12,523 bases of DNA. Origin: Fontivivens sp964399735. GTDB taxonomy: Bacteria > Zhuqueibacterota > Zhuqueibacteria > Residuimicrobiales > Krinioviventaceae. The notes beneath the pieces were generated by a model. That model was not told the origin of the DNA, did not search any database, and saw only the letters and a program-made list of their open reading frames with translations. Below, piece after piece: positions 8,078 through 12,523 of the stretch. The first letter of the stretch is position 1, and every line of letters starts with the position of its first letter. Made by a program: the position numbers and the translations under genes. Location: positions 1 to 12,523 of the forward strand of contig CAYNSO010000106.1 in the NCBI GenBank assembly GCA_964399735.1, given 5' to 3'.

Positions 8078-9859
8078 TTAAAAGAGCAGCGATAGATCCT
8101 GAAATCTGGTCTTCATCAGTTCCCGTAAAAAGCGTTCAATTTCATCCGGAACGCTAAATCCGGTTATCTGTTCTGCAAGCATAATACATTCATTGCATTC
8201 AACTCGCCGAATAATTTCTTTTAAAATTAGCAGAGAAACAGGGCTAACGCTGAATTCGTCCATGCCCATGCCGATCAATGGCATGGTCATCAACGGATCG
8301 CTGGCCATTTCACCGCAAATGCCAACCCATACTCCGTTTTTATGGCCTTTATCGATGGTGGTTTTGATCAGGCGTAAAACGGCGGGATTATAGGGTCGAT
8401 ACAAATAGGCGATATGTTCATTGCCACGGTCAACGGCCAGGCTGTATTGAACCAGATCATTGGTGCCAATACTAAGAAAATCGCATTCCCGGGCAATTAA
8501 ATCAGCAACGACGGCAGCAGAAGGAACTTCAATCATGGCTCCTACCGGGATGTTATCGGAGAAGGGAATGCCTTCCTGCTGCATTTGGTGTTTTACCTCG
8601 TTAAAGATCGACTGGCAATAACGGATTTCTGAAACGCAGGAGATCATGGGAAACATGATCCGTACCTGGCCATAAACACTGGCGCGGGCAATTGCGCGTA
8701 ATTGGGTTTTGAATAGCTGTACACCGACAGGATCACGGTACAGGCGAATGCCCCGTGCGCCCAGAAACGGGTTGGCTTCCGGAGGCAGTGTGATTGTGTG
8801 CGGCACCTTGTCGCCGCCCAGGTCAAAGGTGCGAATGATAACAGGCTGATCATTCAGCGCTTCAAGTATTTTTATATACTCTTTAAATTGTATGTCTTCG
8901 GAAGGTAATACGTTTTTCGTCAAGTACAAGTATTCGGTGCGGAATAAACCAACGCCAAAACCGCCAAATTCGCGGACAGTTTTGGCTTCATTCGGGAATT
9001 CTATATTGGCGGACAGCTCAATATTTTTGCCATCCAGTGTTCTGGTGGGCAGATTTTTTAAATGTTCCAGTTTTTTCTGGATATTTTTAAAATCTGAAAA
9101 ACGTTTTTTATATTGGGTAATCGTATCAGGATTGGGATTGATAATGAGCAGCCCTGAATTACCATCCAGAATAACAAAATCGCCGGTGTGTAATAAATTG
9201 CCTATTTTTTTAAGGCCGACCACAGAAGGAACTTTGATGGAACGAGCCATGATCGCTGCGTGAGAGGTACGACCGCCGAAATCCATAGCAAAGCCTAATA
9301 CTTTGCTGCGCTCCAGGTTAACCGTGTCTGATGGGGTTAATTCTTTGGCAAAAATAATAGATGGGTCTTTTAGTTTTTTGAGATTAGATCGTACATCGCC
9401 CTGAATTTTACGAATAACACGGCGTTTGACGTCTCTGATATCGGCAGCGCGGGCTTTGAGGTATTCTCCCTCGATCGACTCCATAGAGACTTCAAAGTGT
9501 TCCATTACTTCAAGAAAGGCTTGATCCGCATTCATATTTTCTTCGCGTATACGACGGACCGTTTCATCGACGATCATGACGTCTTCAAGTAAAAGCTGGT
9601 GAATTTCAAAAATTTTTGCGCTATCGTTGCCAATTGAAAGAGTAGTTTTTTCTATAATTTGCTGTAAATCGCTTTTGGCGCTTTCCAGAGCCTGACCGAA
9701 TTTTGCCACTTCTTTTTCAATTTCCTGAGGTGTAATTGTTTTTTTTTCAACAGTGACGACATCGGCGCCCATGAAAAATACGGGTCCCATAGCAATGCCG
9801 GGTGAAGCGGCAACGCCTTCAAATTGTTGTTCAAGTTTTGGTGCTAATTCATCGCTCAT
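8078..9859 (-). CDS. ptsI: PTS Enzyme I (phosphoenolpyruvate-protein phosphotransferase)
   Basis: First protein of the phosphotransferase system: takes phosphate from PEP onto a histidine and passes it to HPr, in the cytosol. Length 593 residues, close to the normal ~575. The N-terminal domain starts with GVAASPGIAMGPV and has the HPr-binding helical region (about 45-160), then the swivelling phosphohistidine domain with GGRTSHAAIMARS, phospho-acceptor His200. The PEP-binding barrel shows LFRTEYLYL, RTFDLGGDK, NPFLGARGIRLYRD, IGTNDLVQYSLAVDR and GICGEMASD with catalytic Cys515. Every key residue is present, so it should be active. The ATG at 9859 has a TGGA site upstream; the gene lies 32 bases after the HPr gene and is the last of the PTS operon. 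Confidence 0.98.
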   Translation of the reverse strand: MSDELAPKLEQQFEGVAASPGIAMGPVFFMGADVVTVEKKTITPQEIEKEVAKFGQALESAKSDLQQIIEKTTLSIGNDSAKIFEIHQLLLEDVMIVDETVRRIREENMNADQAFLEVMEHFEVSMESIEGEYLKARAADIRDVKRRVIRKIQGDVRSNLKKLKDPSIIFAKELTPSDTVNLERSKVLGFAMDFGGRTSHAAIMARSIKVPSVVGLKKIGNLLHTGDFVILDGNSGLLIINPNPDTITQYKKRFSDFKNIQKKLEHLKNLPTRTLDGKNIELSANIEFPNEAKTVREFGGFGVGLFRTEYLYLTKNVLPSEDIQFKEYIKILEALNDQPVIIRTFDLGGDKVPHTITLPPEANPFLGARGIRLYRDPVGVQLFKTQLRAIARASVYGQVRIMFPMISCVSEIRYCQSIFNEVKHQMQQEGIPFSDNIPVGAMIEVPSAAVVADLIARECDFLSIGTNDLVQYSLAVDRGNEHIAYLYRPYNPAVLRLIKTTIDKGHKNGVWVGICGEMASDPLMTMPLIGMGMDEFSVSPVSLLILKEIIRRVECNECIMLAEQITGFSVPDEIERFLRELMKTRFQDLSLLF

Positions 9860-9891
9860 TTTATAATTCCAGGATGAAGAACATTGAATAA

Positions 9892-10161
9892 TTATTCTTC
9901 ATCAAATTTTCTAGCCATAATTAGTTCTTCCAATGCAGAAATAGCCTGGTCTTCATCATCGCCGTCAACAGTTAATTGTATTTCACTGCCAAACGCGGCG
10001 CCCAGCATCAGCACACCCATAATACTTTTGGCGTTTACTTCATTCCCTTCATTGGCAATATAAACAGATGATTTGTATCTTGAACATGTTTTTACCAGTA
10101 AACCTGCAGGTCGCGCATGGATTCCCAGCTTGTTTTGGACTGTAAATTTTTTTATTATCAT
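9892..10161 (-). CDS. ptsH: PTS phosphocarrier protein HPr
   Basis: An 89-residue phosphocarrier that relays phosphate from Enzyme I to EIIA proteins. The phosphorylated His15 is in LGIHARPA (12-19). Ser46 in NAKSIMGVLML (43-53) is the site phosphorylated by HPr kinase in Firmicutes and many Proteobacteria; its conservation suggests an HprK-type regulator elsewhere in the genome (inference). The start ATG at 10161 has only a weak purine stretch upstream. It sits between EIID (36-base gap) and Enzyme I (32-base gap), consistent with one transcript. Confidence 0.97.
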   Translation of the reverse strand: MIIKKFTVQNKLGIHARPAGLLVKTCSRYKSSVYIANEGNEVNAKSIMGVLMLGAAFGSEIQLTVDGDDEDQAISALEELIMARKFDEE

Positions 10162-10197
10162 ATTTTACTCTGTTTTCATAGCCTGTCCGAAAAGTTA

Positions 10198-10974
10198 TTA
10201 AACAACCCCGTTAACCGGTTGTAATAAATTTATTATGATAATATATGTAATGCCAAGCAAAAAAGACAGAATCAGGGCAAAGGTTACTGTTTTTCTGGTT
10301 AAAAGAGATAGCAGTGTAACCAGCACAGTTATCAGAAAAATTCCCAAATGTTCATTGCTTTGCTGCGAGTTCCATTTTACTGCTACTCCGGTACATAAAC
10401 CCGCCACCAGTATACCAAGAACGGCCAAAGCCTGAAAAACGCGGGAAAATTTGCGCAGGGAGAGATTGGAAATAATATCAAAGCCTTTTTTATAGCCAAG
10501 CCATATTCCTTTTGAACGGATATAAATATGTGGAATATTATAAACTATTAAAACGACAGGAATTGCCACCCAGCCGATTAATATACCCAGCAGAACGCCG
10601 ATTCCCGCCACCAGGGGTTTCAATCCATTCCAGAAATATTGATCGCCAATCGAGCCAAGCGGCCCGGCCAGCCGTTCTTTAAATATTGTAATTGGGTTTC
10701 TATCCGGCCATTCATGCAACAAAGCCTCTTCTTCCAGTTTGGCAACTGCGCCAAGGCACCAACTGGCAAAATAGGGGTGAGCATTGAAAAATGATAAATG
10801 CCTTTGTAAAAAGGCGGATTGCTCTTCCGACGTATGATACAATCTTTTCATGATCGGGATGGCGCTGTAACAAAAACCAAGCCCCAGCAAGGATTTAAAA
10901 TTCCAGGAACCCTGTACCAGGAAACAGCGGAAAAAGATTTTATAGAGATCAGCATTTTGCATACGATTTATCAT
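10198..10974 (-). CDS. PTS mannose/fructose/sorbose family EIID membrane component
   Basis: A 258-residue integral membrane subunit that, together with EIIC, forms the sugar channel of mannose-family permeases. Family features in order: QGSWNFKSLLGLGFCYSAIP (21-40), RHLSFFNAHPYFASWCLG (58-75), a KLEEEAL stretch, and GPLGSIGDQYFWNGLKPL (104-121), matching the conserved GPLAG.GD..FW segment of ManZ. Four hydrophobic segments follow in the second half. Start ATG 10974 has no clear Shine-Dalgarno site; an in-frame ATG four codons later is an alternative. The gene starts 18 bases after the EIIC stop, suggesting coupled expression. Confidence 0.94.
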   Translation of the reverse strand: MINRMQNADLYKIFFRCFLVQGSWNFKSLLGLGFCYSAIPIMKRLYHTSEEQSAFLQRHLSFFNAHPYFASWCLGAVAKLEEEALLHEWPDRNPITIFKERLAGPLGSIGDQYFWNGLKPLVAGIGVLLGILIGWVAIPVVLIVYNIPHIYIRSKGIWLGYKKGFDIISNLSLRKFSRVFQALAVLGILVAGLCTGVAVKWNSQQSNEHLGIFLITVLVTLLSLLTRKTVTFALILSFLLGITYIIIINLLQPVNGVV

Positions 10975-10992
10975 GAAAAAAGGACCACGTTT

Positions 10993-11673
10993 TTAATATA
11001 ATATCAATCCGGCGCCAAGACCGATAAAAAGCAACCACCATTTTTTATTGTTTTTCAAAAACATAAAAATTAAAATACCGCAGCCCGTGCCTAAAAAGAT
11101 GTTACTAAAGGGCCGTATATAATGATCAAAACTCGCCGGTATCAGTGGTATGGCTGCCGGAAGTAAAATATAGCCGAACAACCAGATACTTGCTCCGGAA
11201 AGAAAGAAACCTAGTAAAAAAGCCATGCCAATACCCGCCAGATGTGATTTACTAACCTGGCTTTGATTAAGTTCCTTATTATTTAAAAGCCTTGTAAATA
11301 ACCTGCTGTTAATCTTGCGCATCTGTTCGACCATATAACCGCCAACAATGCCAATAAATACTGCAAGTATCAAGGAAAAAACCAGACAAGTGTGTTCCCT
11401 TCCGGTCAGGTTGTATGCAATGATTGCAATTGCAGCCGCCGAACTGGCGCCTACATTGCCTTCGGCGAAAGGAGCTGCACCTATCGGCAGTTCATGAACC
11501 CAGAATAATTCCAGTAATATTCCAACCATAAAGCCCATTTGAAAATTACCCAGAATCAGACCGGTGACGCTGCACGATATTAATGGTCTGGAAATCATAA
11601 TCTGGAGCGCCGCTGTGGTGTCCATAGCTACAAACCCGCTCCATGTACTTGCTGCCAGCAAGTTTAACCACAT
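10993..11673 (-). CDS. PTS mannose/fructose/sorbose family EIIC membrane component
   Basis: A 226-residue polytopic membrane protein with about six hydrophobic segments, the partner of EIID. Recognised by LQIMISRPLISCSVTGLILG (24-43), GFMVGILLELFWVHELPIGA (47-66) and the AEGNVGASSAAAIAI stretch, which correspond to the substrate-path region of ManY-type EIIC. In sugar-specific members the motif usually reads GAxxPPD; here it is GAAPFAEGN, a departure that may reflect another substrate or lost specificity. ATG 11673 is preceded by CAGGAG six bases upstream. It is the first gene of the operon; no EIIA or EIIB gene lies upstream, because the next gene is on the other strand. Confidence 0.93.
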   Translation of the reverse strand: MWLNLLAASTWSGFVAMDTTAALQIMISRPLISCSVTGLILGNFQMGFMVGILLELFWVHELPIGAAPFAEGNVGASSAAAIAIIAYNLTGREHTCLVFSLILAVFIGIVGGYMVEQMRKINSRLFTRLLNNKELNQSQVSKSHLAGIGMAFLLGFFLSGASIWLFGYILLPAAIPLIPASFDHYIRPFSNIFLGTGCGILIFMFLKNNKKWWLLFIGLGAGLILY

Positions 11674-11786
11674 AATGCACTCCTGATTTAAAATGTAAAA
11701 TTAATTAATTTTGTTTTAATAAGCAATAAAAAACATAATAGTTTAGAAACATCGGGTAATATATTGTATTTTATTGCCGGTCCGGT

Positions 11787-11825
11787 TTTTAGTGAATGAT
11801 TCGTCCTTGACGAGGATTACTAAAA
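11787..11825. other. Imperfect 39-base dyad in the divergent intergenic region
   Basis: TTTTAGT (11787-11793) mirrors ACTAAAA (11819-11825), AAT (11795-11797) mirrors ATT (11816-11818), and TCGTC (11801-11805) pairs with GACGA (11809-11813) around a 3-base loop. About 15 pairs with small internal loops. No T run follows on either strand, so it is not an intrinsic terminator. It may be an operator or an RNA hairpin in a leader; function unknown. Confidence 0.45.
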
Positions 11826-11842
11826 CAAAAATGAACTTTATT

Positions 11843-11860
11843 TTATACTCCGGGTATAAT
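11843..11860 (+). promoter_or_regulatory. Candidate -10 box within a short dyad upstream of membrane protein
   Basis: TATAAT at 11855-11860 lies about 110 bases before the GTG of the small membrane protein. It overlaps the dyad TTATAC (11843-11848)/GTATAA (11854-11859). No convincing -35 is found at 16-18 bases, so activator dependence or a false match are both possible. Confidence 0.35.
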
Positions 11861-11956
11861 GTCTGGTTTTTCGCAAGATGTTTTTTGGGGATGTAAAAGT
11901 ATTATGTAATACTATATACAAAGAAAAGAAAGAATTGCAAATAACATACCAACAAT

Positions 11957-11961
11957 GGAGG
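11957..11961 (+). promoter_or_regulatory. Ribosome binding site favouring a GTG start
   Basis: GGAGG lies eight bases before GTG 11970, the ideal distance. The in-frame ATG at 11955 overlaps this site and has no upstream ribosome site of its own, so the GTG is preferred. Confidence 0.75.
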
Positions 11962-11969
11962 AAGAAGCA

Positions 11970-12353
11970 GTGAGAAAACGATTACTTGTTGCTGGCGGGG
12001 TAATTAATGTTTTATTTACAGTTTTTCATATCTGGCTAACCTGGCAATTAACCAAAATAGCCGGTTTGACGCCGGAAATCAAAGCGTTGTTAATTATGCT
12101 ATGCGTGGGTGGAACAACCATGATCGGTTTTGCAGCGTACACATCACTTTTTTGCATTCAGAATATGCTTACAACAAAATTGGGCAAGGCAACTTTATTA
12201 TTTATTATTCTGATTTATAGCAGCCGTGCAGTAGAAGAAATTGTGCTTGAGCCGCATTTTTCTGCGCTGATTTTTGTAACCTGTTTAATTACTGCTCTTG
12301 TTTACGGGCTGGTAATGGTGCTGCCGCACGAGAAAAAAGCGCCAGGTAAATAA
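11970..12353 (+). CDS. Small four-helix membrane protein, uncharacterised
   Basis: A 127-residue inner-membrane protein with four predicted helices at about 5-25, 39-62, 72-86 and 97-118, and a basic C-terminal tail (HEKKAPGK). GTG start is set by the GGAGG site. Helix 1 carries a histidine (His20 in FTVFHIWL); helix 3 begins in KLGKATLLF and ends in SSRAVEEIV, placing Arg86, Glu89 and Glu90 at the membrane edge. This resembles, from memory, small uncharacterised four-helix proteins of Bacteroidota and relatives with a similar H and LG+.LL...RA.EQ pattern; function unknown. It is transcribed divergently from the PTS operon and separated from it by 296 bases, so shared control is possible but unproven. 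No neighbour on the same strand is complete. Confidence 0.75.
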   Translation: MRKRLLVAGGVINVLFTVFHIWLTWQLTKIAGLTPEIKALLIMLCVGGTTMIGFAAYTSLFCIQNMLTTKLGKATLLFIILIYSSRAVEEIVLEPHFSALIFVTCLITALVYGLVMVLPHEKKAPGK

Positions 12354-12375
12354 TTTTTTTTTGCTGATGAATGTT

Positions 12376-12403
12376 TTGAATTTATTTCCTTATATTGTAA
12401 TAC
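12376..12403 (+). promoter_or_regulatory. Candidate promoter of the last, partial gene
   Basis: TTGAAT (12376-12381), a 16-base spacer and TAATAC (12398-12403) form a possible sigma-70-type promoter 69 bases before the ATG at 12472. The match is modest in AT-rich DNA. Confidence 0.35.
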
Positions 12404-12431
12404 AAGCATTAGTAAAGTATTTATCTGAAAT

Positions 12432-12447
12432 TACTTGTTAACAAGTA
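12432..12447. promoter_or_regulatory. Perfect 16-bp palindrome, candidate operator
   Basis: TACTTGTTAACAAGTA is self-complementary over all 16 bases. It lies about 30 bases after the candidate -10 and 25 bases before the ATG of the next gene, a typical place for a dimeric repressor site. The binding protein is unknown. Confidence 0.45.
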
Positions 12448-12471
12448 TTTGTTGCTGGAAAGGTTTAGGTA

Positions 12472-12523
12472 ATGGCAAGACAGTTTTTGAAAATTGTGTT
12501 ATCTTTGTTTTTTTTGCAGCTTG
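12472..12523 (+). CDS. N-terminal start of an exported protein (partial)
   Basis: ATG at 12472 follows a GGAAAGG purine stretch about seven bases upstream. The 17 visible codons read MARQFLKIVLSLFFLQL, a basic start followed by a hydrophobic core as in a signal peptide or first membrane helix. The frame is open to the window end, so the product cannot be named. Confidence 0.6.
   Translation, partial: MARQFLKIVLSLFFLQL

Noticed and set aside
9876..9900. Hairpin GAAGAA/TTCTTC at the HPr stop
   Set aside because: Six weak pairs over a 13-base AT-rich loop, partly within coding sequence; likely chance.
12354..12362. Intrinsic terminator after the small membrane protein
   Set aside because: Nine T follow the stop codon but no stable stem precedes them.

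Overview
The window looks like a chromosomal segment of a moderately AT-rich, Gram-negative-type bacterium. The first 336 bases encode the end of a secreted protein with the 'NYPNPFNP' C-terminal sorting domain typical of type IX secretion (Por) cargo. Two lipoproteins and signal-peptide proteins also point to a two-membrane cell. This mix (type IX tail, short archaeal/Thermotoga-style AhcY, mannose-family PTS membrane subunits next to HPr and Enzyme I) fits Calditrichota or a neighbouring FCB-group phylum. That placement is inference; no rRNA or other marker is present.

Left part (1-4854, + strand): the sorting-domain tail and its intrinsic terminator (358-391). Then come a secreted M28 metallopeptidase (500-2170) and, 10 bases later, a PstS-like phosphate-binding-type lipoprotein (2181-3023). 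A cytosolic protein resembling GH67 alpha-glucuronidases in its core (3196-4854) follows. The peptidase and lipoprotein are probably one operon; the third gene is separated by 172 bases.

Centre (5020-7968, - strand): metK, ahcY and an LPP20-like lipoprotein form a compact operon (22-base gap, then an ATGA stop/start overlap). MetK makes S-adenosylmethionine and AhcY removes the S-adenosylhomocysteine left by methyltransferases. The lipoprotein is the unexplained third member. A candidate sigma-70-type promoter lies at 8005-8031.

Right part (8078-11673, - strand): a phosphotransferase operon in the order EIIC, EIID, HPr, Enzyme I. All catalytic residues of HPr and Enzyme I are intact, but the EIIA and EIIB parts needed for sugar transport are not in the window. 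The operon is bounded upstream by a divergent gene.

Far right (11674-12523): a 296-base divergent intergenic region with two dyad elements, a small four-helix membrane protein (11970-12353), a perfect 16-bp palindrome, and the first codons of another exported protein running off the end. I see no mobile element, CRISPR array, tRNA or rRNA. Most genes are ordinary; the unusual points are the EIIA/EIIB-less PTS cluster, the lipoprotein coupled to ahcY, and the poorly characterised GH67-like protein.
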